A DNA stretch of 64,000 bases from assembly GCF_014192105.1 (NCBI RefSeq), contig NZ_JACHXK010000005.1, forward strand, positions 428,808-492,807, read 5' to 3'. The notes under the pieces are model-generated. The model ran no database searches. It worked only from the letters and a program-made list of their open reading frames with translations, and had not been told where the DNA came from. The DNA comes from Paenibacillus phyllosphaerae (GTDB lineage Bacteria; Bacillota; Bacilli; Paenibacillales; Paenibacillaceae). Shown here piece after piece: positions 15,000-24,403 of the stretch (position 1 is its first letter; the number at the start of each line of letters is the position of its first letter). Made by a program: the position numbers and the translations under genes.

Positions 15000-16379
15000 T
15001 TATTTGTCAGTTTTCTCGCCCAGCGTGAACGTCAGCGTCTCCCGCTTGCCGTCCCGGTACAGGGTCACGTCGATGGAGTCGCCGATCTCCTTCGCCTCGT
15101 ACAGATACTTGCGAAGATCCAGCGTGCTCGTAATCGTCTGCTTATCCAGCTTCACGATCACGTCATTGAATTGAAGACCCGCATCCAGCGCTGGCCCGAC
15201 GGCCTCCAGCACGATCACGCCCTGGTCCACGTCCTCCGGCAAAATAAGGTCAGCCGGATCTTCAAGCTGCTCCTCGGCATCCGGTACATCGCCATGGTCG
15301 TCCTGTGGACCGGCTTCCTCGTCTGCGCCGCTCTCCAGCGCCGGATCATCCTCTACCGCGCGGGCTGCCGCCTGCTGGGCCAGGTATTGCCCCAGATCCA
15401 TCGTGTAGACGCCAAGGTAAGGCCGCTTCACTTTGCCGTACTCGAGCAGGCTCTCGACGATCGGCATCGCCTCGTGCGTCGGAATCGCGAAGCCAACGCC
15501 CTCTACGCCGAAGTCGGCGACCTTCATGCTGTTAATGCCGACGACGCGGCCATCGAGATCGATGAGCGGACCGCCGCTGTTGCCCTGGTTGATCGAGGCG
15601 TCCACCTGGATGACCTCTTGCTCCCAGTCGTAGTTCCCATCCTGCGCGAGCGACACCGGAATGACGCGTTTCGTCTTACTCACGATGCCCATGGACAGCG
15701 AGTCGCTCAAGCCGAGCGGGTTGCCGATCGCCATGACCATTTGCCCTGCACGCAGCGCAGTGGAATCGCCAATCTCGGCTACCGTATCGATGCCGCTCGC
15801 GTCAATCTCGAGCACCGCCAGATCGGTAATCTCGTCCGTGCCGATCAGTTCGGCCTCCCGAACCTCGCCCGTGCTGAGGACCGCCTTCACCGCTTGCGCG
15901 CCAGCTACCACATGCGCATTCGTGATGATATGCGCCTTGCCTTTGACCTTCTCAAAAATAACGCCGGAGCCAAGCGCGGCCTCCGTCAGCTCATCCTCGC
16001 TGCCAGCCGCGTCTCCGCTGCCTTCTGCCATTCCTTGCAGCGTGGACAACGACTGCTCGTTGATGATGCTGACGACCGCAGGACGCACCATATCGGCGGC
16101 TTGCACCGTCCGCTCCAGCGGGTCGTTCGTCTGAATGGCAGCGACAGCCGTGCTGCCGTCCGCAATGAAGCTTGTGCCTCGGTCGAACCCGGTGAACAGG
16201 CCGAACACGAGCACGACCGCGATCGCGCTCGTCACCGACGAGAACATCGCCAGGCGGAAGCTTGACCAGGAACGGCGGCTGCGCCTTGGCATCGGCGAGA
16301 AGCCTTTGCCCTCTTGTTTCGTCCAGCGGGTACGGCGGGATACGCGCGTGGAATAGAAATCGTCGTCGAACAAGCTCAT
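15000..16379 (-). CDS. htrA: Membrane-anchored HtrA-type serine protease
   Basis: 459 aa. Basic cytoplasmic N-terminus, one membrane span (about 43-64), trypsin-like domain with triad His156 (TNAHVV), Asp186 (TDLAVL) and Ser268 (GNSGGPL), then a PDZ domain ending LDLRKYLYEAKEIGDSIDVTLYRDGK. It degrades or refolds misfolded exported proteins outside the membrane. Its position beside the wal operon matches yyxA (htrC) of B. subtilis. A strongly acidic stretch (about residues 341-386, with DDPALES, DEEAG, DAEEQLEDPAD) interrupts the start of the PDZ region and is not usual for the family. RBS GAGAGGAG. Confidence 0.95.
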   Translation of the reverse strand: MSLFDDDFYSTRVSRRTRWTKQEGKGFSPMPRRSRRSWSSFRLAMFSSVTSAIAVVLVFGLFTGFDRGTSFIADGSTAVAAIQTNDPLERTVQAADMVRPAVVSIINEQSLSTLQGMAEGSGDAAGSEDELTEAALGSGVIFEKVKGKAHIITNAHVVAGAQAVKAVLSTGEVREAELIGTDEITDLAVLEIDASGIDTVAEIGDSTALRAGQMVMAIGNPLGLSDSLSMGIVSKTKRVIPVSLAQDGNYDWEQEVIQVDASINQGNSGGPLIDLDGRVVGINSMKVADFGVEGVGFAIPTHEAMPIVESLLEYGKVKRPYLGVYTMDLGQYLAQQAAARAVEDDPALESGADEEAGPQDDHGDVPDAEEQLEDPADLILPEDVDQGVIVLEAVGPALDAGLQFNDVIVKLDKQTITSTLDLRKYLYEAKEIGDSIDVTLYRDGKRETLTFTLGEKTDK

Positions 16380-16447
16380 CTATAATCGCTCCTCTCGATG
16401 GCCTTATGCGCATCAAGAATGTTTTTTACGAATCTAGGAATGATATC

Positions 16448-16486
16448 GGAAGAATCGCCTACACTAATAATAGAGTATAGATAGAA
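16448..16486 (-). promoter_or_regulatory. Candidate htrA promoter
   Basis: On the minus strand a TTTCCG-like -35, a 17-bp spacer and TATTAT lie about 85 bp before the htrA start. The match is only fair. Hairpin elements A and B lie upstream of it, outside the predicted htrA transcript. Confidence 0.35.
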
Positions 16487-16508
16487 AAGCGGAAATTTAT
16501 GACTGGTA

Positions 16509-16560
16509 AGCGGATTGGTTTGCGTGCGCAACCGTAAGGTTGGACATGCAGCATTCCGCT
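16509..16560 (-). repeat. Hairpin element, copy A
   Basis: Read on the minus strand: AGCGGA, ATGCTGCATGTC, tip stem CAACC-TTAC-GGTTG, CGCACGCAAACCAA, TCCGCT. Both stems are perfect. It is arranged in tandem with copy B 6 bp away. Confidence 0.85.
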
Positions 16561-16566
16561 ACGCCC

Positions 16567-16616
16567 GCGGATTGGTTTGCTTGCACAACCGCGAGGTTGG
16601 ACATGCAGCATTCCGC
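16567..16616 (-). repeat. Hairpin element, copy B
   Basis: Read on the minus strand: GCGGA, ATGCTGCATGTC, CAACC-TCGC-GGTTG, TGCAAGCAAACCAA, TCCGC. It differs from copy A mainly in the tip loop and the base of the stem. Confidence 0.85.
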
Positions 16617-16653
16617 TGTAGGACAAACTTAAGCCATTAAAGGAGCGATAATA

Positions 16654-16878
16654 ATGCCTCGTAATCAATCATCTGCCGCGATGGAGCACGTTCATATGGC
16701 GGCCAAGCTCGCCGATCTGAAGGGAGACCATCTTCGTCTGCTGCTCACCCTTGGTGCGATGACCGAGCTCTTGATCGACAAAGGCCTTCTGACCCGAGAA
16801 GAGTTGGAGCAGAAAACAGCTGCCTTGGACCTGGAGCTGGATCTGATTATTTCCGCCTCACTTCATCCCATGGCGTAG
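16654..16878 (+). CDS. Hypothetical small protein, 74 aa
   Basis: Soluble, helical-looking protein MPRNQSSAAMEHVHMAAKLADLKGDHLRLLLTLGAMTELLIDKGLLTREELEQKTAALDLELDLII. AAAGGAGCG 7 bases upstream supports translation. I do not recognise the family. It points rightward between htrA and walJ and its last 32 bp overlap the end of walJ on the other strand. Hairpin elements A and B fill most of its upstream region. Confidence 0.65.
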   Translation: MPRNQSSAAMEHVHMAAKLADLKGDHLRLLLTLGAMTELLIDKGLLTREELEQKTAALDLELDLIISASLHPMA

Positions 16879-17653
16879 GCCGGTCATGATAGGTTTCGCG
16901 CAGCGGCTTCTCGTCGCTTCGGTAGAAGTGGCCGTTGCCCTCTAGTACATTATTCACCGTCAGCTTCGCCAAGTCCATCAAATTATGATCGAGACTTAAG
17001 TGCGCCAGATAGACGCGCTTCGTCCGGTCCGTCATCAGATAGCAGAGCGCTTCGCCTGCCGCCTCATTCGAGAGATGGCCGATATCGCTTAAGATGCGGC
17101 GCTTCGTATTCCACGGGTAATGCCCCATCCGCAGCATGTCCACATCGTGATTGGACTCGAGCACGAGAACGTCGGAATCCTCGATCATCTTGCGTACCTT
17201 ATCGCTCACGTAACCCAAGTCGGTGGCCAAGCTTAGCTTCACGTCATCATCGTCGAAAACATACCCCACCGGCTCGGCCGCATCATGCGAGATCGCGTAC
17301 GAGGTGGTCTTCATATTACCGAAGTTCACCGTCTCGCCCGTCTGCATAATGACCCGCTTCTCCGGCGCGATCTTCCCCACATGGCGTTCAAGCGCGCCCC
17401 ATGTCGCCTCGTTGGCGTAGATCGGAAGATCGAACTTGCGGGCGAATGCGCCAAGTCCCTTAATATGATCAGAATGCTCATGCGTCACGAGAATCGCATC
17501 CATATGATGGCCTGCGATTCCGCGCTCACGCATCAGCTCCTCGATTTTCTTGACACTCATGCCGGCATCCACCAGTACGGTGGCTTCATCAGTCTGCACA
17601 ACGGTCGCATTGCCTGTCGAACCGCTGGCCAGTACGGTAAAACGCATCCCCAT
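16847..17653 (-). CDS. walJ: WalJ, metallo-beta-lactamase-fold hydrolase
   Basis: 268 aa. The metal signature is THEHSDH (HxHxDH, about residues 57-63), with further ligands in SHDAAE, ATDLGY and YLAHLSLDHN. WalJ (YycJ) is the last gene of the walRKHIJ operon; homologues affect cell-division coordination and have exonuclease-like folds, but the substrate is unsettled. It lies 81 bp after walI. Its end overlaps the end of the convergent 74-aa gene by 32 bp. Confidence 0.93.
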   Translation of the reverse strand: MGMRFTVLASGSTGNATVVQTDEATVLVDAGMSVKKIEELMRERGIAGHHMDAILVTHEHSDHIKGLGAFARKFDLPIYANEATWGALERHVGKIAPEKRVIMQTGETVNFGNMKTTSYAISHDAAEPVGYVFDDDDVKLSLATDLGYVSDKVRKMIEDSDVLVLESNHDVDMLRMGHYPWNTKRRILSDIGHLSNEAAGEALCYLMTDRTKRVYLAHLSLDHNLMDLAKLTVNNVLEGNGHFYRSDEKPLRETYHDRPTPWDEVRRK

Positions 17654-17734
17654 GCTCGTTATACCTGTCCTTTCTCCTGCTCCCCATGATGTAAGTTGCT
17701 ACTCTTGCTGTATGTGCCTTGCGCGAGTCTCGCT

Positions 17735-18487
17735 TTAAGACTCGTTCTCCTTGCCCGTCACGACTTCCCCGCTGATGGCATTGACGTAATACGCGCTGCC
17801 GTCCTCGAGCAGAATCCGCCACGAAGGCGCGGATACTTGAATTTCGGAGTTGAAGATCTGCCCGTGATGATAGCCGAGCTTGATCTCTTTAATGACGGCC
17901 CCCGTCGGCAAATAGTTGCGGTCGATCAAGCTTGCCGCCGCCTTCGTCGCCGGGAGCACCTCCTGTTTCTCCGTCTCTTCCACGTTCATCAGTTCGATCT
18001 GGTCCTGCTTGTACGCGACGATTTTCTGGTTGCTGTAGTACAGCTCCAGCTTCACGTCGAACATGGGCCGCCCTTCCACCATCCGGTAGAGGACGAACAC
18101 GCCGTCCACCCCGTCACGGCTGACCGCTTGGTCGAACGTATATTGGTCCAAATTCGGAATGACGCCGCCTAGCGCGTCCTCCAGCTTCTGGTCCTGATAC
18201 ACGACCGTATTCTCGACTGGCGTCTTCAGTACCGTTCGTTCGCCTCCACCCGGTTCGGAAGCGGCCTTATAGGTCAAATCCCGCAGCTCCGGCGTCTCCG
18301 GCGGAATGCTCGCTTCAAGCTCAATCCGCTTCTCCCGGATCATCGCCAGCGTCTCGGCCGGCAGGTCATTCACATCGGTGCTTGGACTTAGCCCCTCGCC
18401 GATACTCGACAATAGCTGATAGCCAAGCGCCACGTTCAGCAGCAGGAAAGCCAGAATGAGCACACTCTTCGCTCTGCCCCAATCCAT
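17735..18487 (-). CDS. walI: WalI, WalK regulatory membrane protein
   Basis: 250 aa with one N-terminal membrane span (MDWGRAKSVLILAFLLLNVALGYQLL) and an extracellular domain. The start fits the YycI family opening MDWxRAKSILI. With WalH it holds the WalK kinase in check through membrane contact (known for B. subtilis). The frame continues 201 bp upstream but has no homology; GGAGGTG lies before the chosen ATG. It is 10 bp after walH. Confidence 0.9.
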   Translation of the reverse strand: MDWGRAKSVLILAFLLLNVALGYQLLSSIGEGLSPSTDVNDLPAETLAMIREKRIELEASIPPETPELRDLTYKAASEPGGGERTVLKTPVENTVVYQDQKLEDALGGVIPNLDQYTFDQAVSRDGVDGVFVLYRMVEGRPMFDVKLELYYSNQKIVAYKQDQIELMNVEETEKQEVLPATKAAASLIDRNYLPTGAVIKEIKLGYHHGQIFNSEIQVSAPSWRILLEDGSAYYVNAISGEVVTGKENES

Positions 18488-18497
18488 CTCGCTTCCG

Positions 18498-19946
18498 TCA
18501 CCTCCATACGACAGCTGCCCCTGTCTTGGACAGAGAAGCGGTCTGATCGGCATCATTTGAAGGTCCGTTAGCGGATCCGGCGGCTGTTCCGCCATTGCCG
18601 GATTCGGCTGGATCGGCGCCGCCTGGCTCGCCCGGTCCCGGCTTCGTAGCCCCTTGCATAGCCCCGAGCAGCTTCTCCTGCGTGCCATCGAGAAGGCGTA
18701 CCGCCCAGATCGGCGAGAACCGCAGCTTGCTGCCTGCCAGCATCGCTACCTCAACGGCCGGATAGACGGACTGTACCTCTTCGCGGCGGGCGTAGTTCGC
18801 CAGCGCATCGACGAGCATTTGCCCGCCCGGCAGCCAGCGCACTTCCTTCTTCTCGGGCGTATCGCTGAGCGTAATAAGCGAACGTTCATACTCGGTCACG
18901 ACGCCTTGCTGCATCCGCAGCAGCATCTCGCCGAACAAGAACGGTTGCTTCGAGACGATCGGATAAGAGCCGTAATACTGCTGATAACGAATCGTCGGCA
19001 CGCTCTCTCCCGACCAAGGCTGGATGAATCGGTGCAAGCCGTTCCAGCCGCCATGCTCATTAATGAAGACGACGGAGGCATAGACATTCTCGCTCATATC
19101 GTCCTCGGAGTCTTGAACGGCAGCGGGGTCGCGATAGCGGATCCAAGTGCCGTCCTGCTCTACTTGGAGCGCCCTCTTGCTATCGGTATAGATCTGCGAA
19201 CCGTCACGGTCGTTAATCGCCCGCGTCGCGCTCGGGTCGAAGAATAGATTATGCTGCATCTGCTCCGGCGTATAGGATTGATAGCTCACCTGCGACTCGA
19301 CCGCCTGCAGCGGCTCCTTGGCAAGATACAGCTCGTCCGCCACGTAGCGATACGGCGTCCAATACTGGCCGAAGCCCACATAGTTCTGCACGTCTCGCAC
19401 GGTCAAGTCGGCGCGCACGGATTGATAGACCGTCGTGCCGTCGAGGCTGAAGAAATACGTGCTCACTTCCTCGCGGTCATTGCTTTTGTAGATCCAGATG
19501 CGGGTAATCACGTCCTTCTGGAAGGCCACGTCGCCTTCGGACAGCTTCAGCACCTTGCTCAGCAGCTCGACCGGAACGCCTGAACCGAACCGCAGCTCGA
19601 CGCCGATGCCGCTCTTGCGCACCGCGTCCCAATCGATCGCATATACGTTGTCGCGCTGGAAGCCTTTGAACTCACGGCCCATCACGCGTTCATAAATAAT
19701 CTGATAGAAGTTGACGCCCGGATACAGCACCGTATGACGGTCATTGCCGAAGTGCAGCACGATATCCGCCGGGAAAATAAGATCCTCGACCTTCGCCTCC
19801 GTACCCATCTGCTCCGCTTTCACGTAATCCTGCTTCTGGCTTACCGTCGCTCCCATGCCCGGCATGCTGTAAGCGAGCCAATAGCTCTGCAGCAGACTGA
19901 GCAGCACGAGCAGCGTCAGGACCACCGTCTTCACCTTCTCGATCAT
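18498..19946 (-). CDS. walH: WalH, WalK regulatory membrane protein
   Basis: 482 aa: one N-terminal span (KVKTVVLTLLVLLSLLQSYWLAY) and a long extracellular YycH region. The start overlaps the walK stop by 4 bp (ATGA), so the two are translationally coupled. It restrains WalK together with WalI. The last 60 residues form a Gly/Ala/Pro-rich, disordered-looking tail (PGPGEPGGADPAESGNGG...) that goes beyond the usual YycH domain. Confidence 0.92.
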   Translation of the reverse strand: MIEKVKTVVLTLLVLLSLLQSYWLAYSMPGMGATVSQKQDYVKAEQMGTEAKVEDLIFPADIVLHFGNDRHTVLYPGVNFYQIIYERVMGREFKGFQRDNVYAIDWDAVRKSGIGVELRFGSGVPVELLSKVLKLSEGDVAFQKDVITRIWIYKSNDREEVSTYFFSLDGTTVYQSVRADLTVRDVQNYVGFGQYWTPYRYVADELYLAKEPLQAVESQVSYQSYTPEQMQHNLFFDPSATRAINDRDGSQIYTDSKRALQVEQDGTWIRYRDPAAVQDSEDDMSENVYASVVFINEHGGWNGLHRFIQPWSGESVPTIRYQQYYGSYPIVSKQPFLFGEMLLRMQQGVVTEYERSLITLSDTPEKKEVRWLPGGQMLVDALANYARREEVQSVYPAVEVAMLAGSKLRFSPIWAVRLLDGTQEKLLGAMQGATKPGPGEPGGADPAESGNGGTAAGSANGPSNDADQTASLSKTGAAVVWR

Positions 19947-21772
19947 GAGGCCGCACCTCCTTCATGAAGGGCAGGCAGCGTGACCGTCACGGTCGTCCCG
20001 ACGTTCGGCTCCGAATCGAGCGCGATCGAACCGCCGTGCGCTTTGACGATTTCCCGGGCAATAGACAAGCCTAAGCCAGTACCGCCCATATTGCGCGATC
20101 TAGCCTTGTCTACCCGGTAGAACCGGTCGAAGATGCGGTTCAAATCTTTGCGCGAGATGCCGATTCCGGTATCCTTCACGCTGATTGCGATCGAACTCTG
20201 TTCCGCCATGCGTGCGGCGATCTCGATCCTTCCGCCGTCGAGCGTATATTTGATCGCATTGGATACGAGATTGTCCAATACCTGATCGATCTGGTCGCGG
20301 TCGAGCAGCACGTTGACAATGCCGTTCTCCACCTTCACCTCAGCACGGATCGATTTCTTCCGCAGCTGGAAGGAGAACCGATCGGCTACCTCCTCGAGCA
20401 TATCCGGCACATTCGTCGGCTGCCTGCGCAGCGGCGCCTGGTTGGAATCGAGCCGCGATAGATGCAGCAGGTCGGTTACGAGCCGAATCATCCGTTCCGT
20501 CTCATTGCGGATAACGCCGACGAAGCGCTGGGCAAGCTCGCGCTCCTCCATCGCTCCGTCATCGAGTGCTTCCGTATAACTCTTGATCGTCGTCAGCGGC
20601 GTCCGCAGCTCATGCGAGACGTTCGCGACGAATTCGCGCCGCGATTGCTCCAGGCGCTCCTGCTCGGTAACATCCTGCAGCACGGCAATGGCGCCGGAGA
20701 TGCCTTTGTCCCGGCGGTGGATCGGCGTGAACGTGACGCGCATCACCTCATCGAGATCCTCATCCGGCTGCTGGCGATGAATGACCGACGACGACTCATG
20801 GCCGGACAGCAGGGCGGCCAGCTGGCCTTCGCCCATATCGAGCAGCTCGGACATCTTCCGGCCTTGGCACGTCTCGCCCAGCATCTCCTCCGCGCGCCGA
20901 TTCGAGATGATCACCGTTCCCTGCTCATCAGCCGCGATTACGCCGTCGCTCATATTGGCGAGTACGGAAGAGAGCTTCTCCTTCTCTTCCTCATTGGTCT
21001 CCAGCGCATCGCGCAATCGCATCGTCATGTTGTTGAACACTTCGCTCAAGTGCCCGATCTCGTCATCGCCGAGCACCGGTACCTGACGGTCGAACCGTCC
21101 TTCGGCAACCGCGGCCGCCTGCCTGGTCAGCCCCTTGATCGGATTCGTAATGGTGTGGGCGAGCACGATGCCGAGCACGCCAGTCAATCCGAGCGCGATC
21201 AGCATCCCCGACATGAAGATCCGGTTAATCCGGTTCACGGTCGAGTAGAGCTCTTTCATCGACGCCACGAGATAGACGGCGCCGACGATCTTCGTATCGT
21301 AGACGACGGGCTTCGCAATAATCTTCTTGCGCACATTGTCCTCGTCGATCACTTCTTCTTCGTTATCCCGTATGCCTTGCAGCGCACGGCTGACCGCCAG
21401 CGACGTATTCTTCTTCCCTACATACTCCTGATGGGTCGACAGCGAAGTCGCCAACACCTTGCCGCTGGCGTCGATCAGCTGAATCTCCGCCTCGTTCACG
21501 CTAAACAGGTTGCGAACGAGCGAGTTCAGGTCTTCCTCGGTCTGCTGCCCATCGCCGCTTGGCAGCTCGGGTCTTGCATCGAGTTTCTCGGCCGCGAAGC
21601 TGGCCAGCACGTCCGCCTGATTATTCAGGTTGGTCGTGAAGTTGCTCGTCAGCGACGTCTTCATCGTACTGATGAAATAGACGCCAATGAGCTGCATCGC
21701 AATGAGAATGAGCAGCACATAAATAATGATCAGCTTGACCTGAATGGAACGAAAATAGCGAATGCCGCTCAT
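19943..21772 (-). CDS. walK: WalK, essential cell-wall sensor histidine kinase
   Basis: 609 aa: span 1 (about 13-34), extracellular PDC/Cache-like sensor (35-183), span 2 (184-207), HAMP (208-260), PAS (265-370), HisKA with phospho-His387 in [16 protein letters not shown], then HATPase_c with N box [15 protein letters not shown] and G boxes DTGIGI and GGTGLGLSI. It autophosphorylates and passes the phosphate to WalR to control autolysins and wall synthesis. The start overlaps the walR stop by 4 bp. It is longer than a minimal kinase because both the extracellular sensor and PAS domain are kept. Confidence 0.97.
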   Translation of the reverse strand: MSGIRYFRSIQVKLIIIYVLLILIAMQLIGVYFISTMKTSLTSNFTTNLNNQADVLASFAAEKLDARPELPSGDGQQTEEDLNSLVRNLFSVNEAEIQLIDASGKVLATSLSTHQEYVGKKNTSLAVSRALQGIRDNEEEVIDEDNVRKKIIAKPVVYDTKIVGAVYLVASMKELYSTVNRINRIFMSGMLIALGLTGVLGIVLAHTITNPIKGLTRQAAAVAEGRFDRQVPVLGDDEIGHLSEVFNNMTMRLRDALETNEEEKEKLSSVLANMSDGVIAADEQGTVIISNRRAEEMLGETCQGRKMSELLDMGEGQLAALLSGHESSSVIHRQQPDEDLDEVMRVTFTPIHRRDKGISGAIAVLQDVTEQERLEQSRREFVANVSHELRTPLTTIKSYTEALDDGAMEERELAQRFVGVIRNETERMIRLVTDLLHLSRLDSNQAPLRRQPTNVPDMLEEVADRFSFQLRKKSIRAEVKVENGIVNVLLDRDQIDQVLDNLVSNAIKYTLDGGRIEIAARMAEQSSIAISVKDTGIGISRKDLNRIFDRFYRVDKARSRNMGGTGLGLSIAREIVKAHGGSIALDSEPNVGTTVTVTLPALHEGGAAS

Positions 21773-22521
21773 CCGCTTCCGAAACCTCCAAGCTTCGGAT
21801 TACGCATCATGTAGCCTAGACCCCGGCGCGTCAGAATATATTCCGGACGGCTCGGATCATCCTCGATCTTCTCCCGCAGACGGCGAATCGTCACATCCAC
21901 GGTACGTACATCGCCGAAATACTCGAAGCCCCATACGGCCTGGAGCAGATGCTCCCTCGTCATCACCTTGCCGCTGTTGCGCGCCAAATAATAGACGAGC
22001 TCATACTCCCGGTGCGTCAGATCGAGCGGCTCGTTATCCTTGTACACCACGTACATATCCGTATCGATAAACAGGTTGAAAATCGCTAAGCCCTGCTTCT
22101 CTTCCGCAGGCTCTCCCGCTCCTTGAGGCTGGCTGACAGCCGCTTGCGCCGGCTCAGCCTTCTGACGCCGCAGATGCGCCTTCACCCGTGCCAGCAGCTC
22201 GCGCGTGCTGAACGGCTTGGTCACGTAGTCGTCCGCCCCAAGCTCAAGGCCCAATACTTTATCCAGTTCGGTATCCTTCGCGGTGAGCATAATGATCGGC
22301 GTCGACAGACGCGTCCGCACCTCGCGGCAGACGTCCATCCCGTCCTTCACCGGCAGCATCAGGTCGAGCAGAATGAGATCCGGTGCCTCCGAGAACGCCA
22401 GCTTCACCGCTTCTCCGCCATCGAAGGCGCAGATCACCTGATAGCCTTCCTTCTCCAAATTAAACTTCAAAATATCCGCAATTGGCTGTTCGTCATCGAC
22501 GACCAATATTTTACCGTGCAA
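21769..22521 (-). CDS. walR: WalR, essential OmpR-type response regulator
   Basis: 250 aa: receiver domain (ILVVDDE, phospho-acceptor Asp53 in LLDLMLP, TAKD, KPFS), a linker of about 30 residues rich in Ala/Glu/Pro/Gln, then a winged-helix DNA-binding domain ([51 protein letters not shown]). It is first in walRKHIJ and controls peptidoglycan hydrolases. The start is TTG: it matches the family N-terminus exactly, has GGCGGTGG upstream, and no ATG fits. A TTG start may limit translation. Confidence 0.96.
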   Translation of the reverse strand: MHGKILVVDDEQPIADILKFNLEKEGYQVICAFDGGEAVKLAFSEAPDLILLDLMLPVKDGMDVCREVRTRLSTPIIMLTAKDTELDKVLGLELGADDYVTKPFSTRELLARVKAHLRRQKAEPAQAAVSQPQGAGEPAEEKQGLAIFNLFIDTDMYVVYKDNEPLDLTHREYELVYYLARNSGKVMTREHLLQAVWGFEYFGDVRTVDVTIRRLREKIEDDPSRPEYILTRRGLGYMMRNPKLGGFGSG

Positions 22522-22599
22522 CCTATGCCACCGCCTGTCACATTGCTAGAATTGTGCATCGCTTCAGCCTAGTAAGAATGCTTGCCATACCTAATACCC

Positions 22600-22629
22600 A
22601 TTCTAACATAGGTACTCGGCCAGTCCCAA
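22600..22629 (-). promoter_or_regulatory. Candidate promoter of the wal operon
   Basis: On the minus strand TTGGGA (22624-22629), 18 bp and TAGAAT (22600-22605), about 80 bp before the walR start. Confidence 0.5.
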
Positions 22630-22660
22630 TGAAAGTTCCCTCATGTGGCCCGGAAAATGG

Positions 22661-22694
22661 AAAAAACCACACCCGCATTCCAGCAAGTGTGGTT
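22661..22694 (-). terminator. Terminator between the M23 peptidase gene and walR
   Basis: On the minus strand AACCACAC and GTGTGGTT form an 8-bp stem with a 14-base loop, followed by TTTTCC. It separates the M23 gene from walR. Confidence 0.8.
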
Positions 22695-22725
22695 CTCCTT
22701 CAGCCTGCCCGATTCTGCGGCAAGC

Positions 22726-24270
22726 TTATAGATATTTGATCGGGTTCTGCACGACCCCGTTCTTTGAAATTTCAAAATGTAAATGGGTGCCGGTCGAATG
22801 TCCGGTATTGCCCATAACGCCGAGCTTATCGCCTTTCTCGACGATCTGCCCCTTCTCCGCCGTAACCTCGCTCATATGCCCATAAGTGGTCTGATACCCG
22901 TTCTTATGGTCGACGATGACGGCATAGCCGAGACCGCCGCTCTTGAATCCGGCAAAGATAACGACGCCGTCGTCCGCAGCCATAATGGTGCTGCTCCCGA
23001 CCATGTCGATCCCCTTATGCATCCGTCCCCAACGTTCGCCGTAGCTGCTCGTCAGTTTGGCGCCCGATACCGGCCATGCGAAATTACCGGTTCCTTCGCC
23101 GAGGATGACTTTCGTCCCCTTCATCACGATCGTAGGCACCGAGTATTCAATCAATTGCTCGCCGAGCAGTTCCTCGCTCATGAGGTAACCGTTCTGCTTG
23201 GTCAGCTGATAGACAACCTTCTTCGAACCGCTCTTGCCTTGACGGATCACCTTGGATTCGCCAGCCATCATATTGCTGTTCTTCTGAACGACCGTCGTTG
23301 GTTCGATCGACTCGATCTCCGTCACGCGCTCAACCGTCTCCACGGTCACTTCCGGCTGGCGGACCGTCAGATCCAACACATCGCCGACTTTGATCATATC
23401 GTCTTGAATCCAGCTGTTGTTCTCATAGATGACTTGCGGCGAGATCTCGAACTTCTGCGCGATACAGCCGATGCAGTCGCCGTCTTGCACCGTATACTTC
23501 GTCGGTTTCACGGATCCTTGCACCATCTGAGCATACACAGTGCCCGCATCCACGATCTGATCCGGGTCTACATTGGCCGCCGCGGTCGTCACGTTCTCGA
23601 CGATCTCGACCGATTTCACTTCAGTAACCGGCTTGTCCGTCGTTGCTTCTTCCGCATAAGCGAGCGCGGTTACCTCGGTTGCTTTATTCTTCGCAGCCGT
23701 CTCCGGCGCATAGCGCGCTTTGACACTCGCGAGGATCTTATCTGCCGCCGCCTGATCCTTCACGATCGCGATGGTCTTGCCTTCGACCTTCAGTTCCACG
23801 CCTGTAGCATGGGAAGTGAACAGCCCTTGAAGCTTCTGCAGCGTGTCTTCCGTGTCCGGATCCGCCTTAAACTCGCTCTTCTTCTCATAGGTAAGCGTAC
23901 CCGTGCTGAGCACCATGTTGAGGTCCGGATTAGCTGCCTTGACCTCCTGCTCCTTCTTCGCGACGAGCTCCTTCACTTGCGTTTCGGTTGCGACGGCGCC
24001 GATTAGCTGACCGTCCTTATAGACATTGTAATAATCGGTCGTGTTGGCTTTTACAAACTCATTCCCGCCGAAACCGGCGATGAGCAGGATTGCGATAGCA
24101 CCGCTTGCCATAATAAGAGGTTTCTTATGTAGGATTCGCTTTGCTGCTATATGTTTGATCGCGTCTTGTTGTTGCTCTGGATTGTCTGCTTCTGGTCGGA
24201 CGCGCCGAAAGGTCTGCCGGAACGAGTTCCACACCTTTCGGATCCGATCGTTATCGTTAAAAACGGACAT
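22726..24270 (-). CDS. Envelope M23 peptidase with LysM and G5 domains
   Basis: 514 aa: cytoplasmic N-terminus, one span (about 52-70, PLIMASGAIAILLIAGFGG), a repeat-rich linker, a LysM domain (about 263-308), a G5-type domain (about 311-390, with VERVTEIESIEPTTVV) and a C-terminal M23/LytM zinc peptidase. Metal ligands are in MHKGIDM and HLHFE. It should cleave cross-bridges in or be tethered to peptidoglycan outside the membrane. The LysM reads GDCIGCIA, with two cysteines where most LysMs have GDTLWSIA. It is the gene just upstream of walR in transcription direction, so a wall role is coherent. Confidence 0.92.
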   Translation of the reverse strand: MSVFNDNDRIRKVWNSFRQTFRRVRPEADNPEQQQDAIKHIAAKRILHKKPLIMASGAIAILLIAGFGGNEFVKANTTDYYNVYKDGQLIGAVATETQVKELVAKKEQEVKAANPDLNMVLSTGTLTYEKKSEFKADPDTEDTLQKLQGLFTSHATGVELKVEGKTIAIVKDQAAADKILASVKARYAPETAAKNKATEVTALAYAEEATTDKPVTEVKSVEIVENVTTAAANVDPDQIVDAGTVYAQMVQGSVKPTKYTVQDGDCIGCIAQKFEISPQVIYENNSWIQDDMIKVGDVLDLTVRQPEVTVETVERVTEIESIEPTTVVQKNSNMMAGESKVIRQGKSGSKKVVYQLTKQNGYLMSEELLGEQLIEYSVPTIVMKGTKVILGEGTGNFAWPVSGAKLTSSYGERWGRMHKGIDMVGSSTIMAADDGVVIFAGFKSGGLGYAVIVDHKNGYQTTYGHMSEVTAEKGQIVEKGDKLGVMGNTGHSTGTHLHFEISKNGVVQNPIKYL

Positions 24271-24403
24271 GATCGTCTCCTTCTCGTGTCTTGGTACGTT
24301 CGTTTGCTCGATTTCGACATCAAATTTCTACATCGATTGGCTCCGTTTTATACTGTATCACACGCGCTAAGACGCGATCAAACAAATCGCCCTTTATGAA
24401 ACA

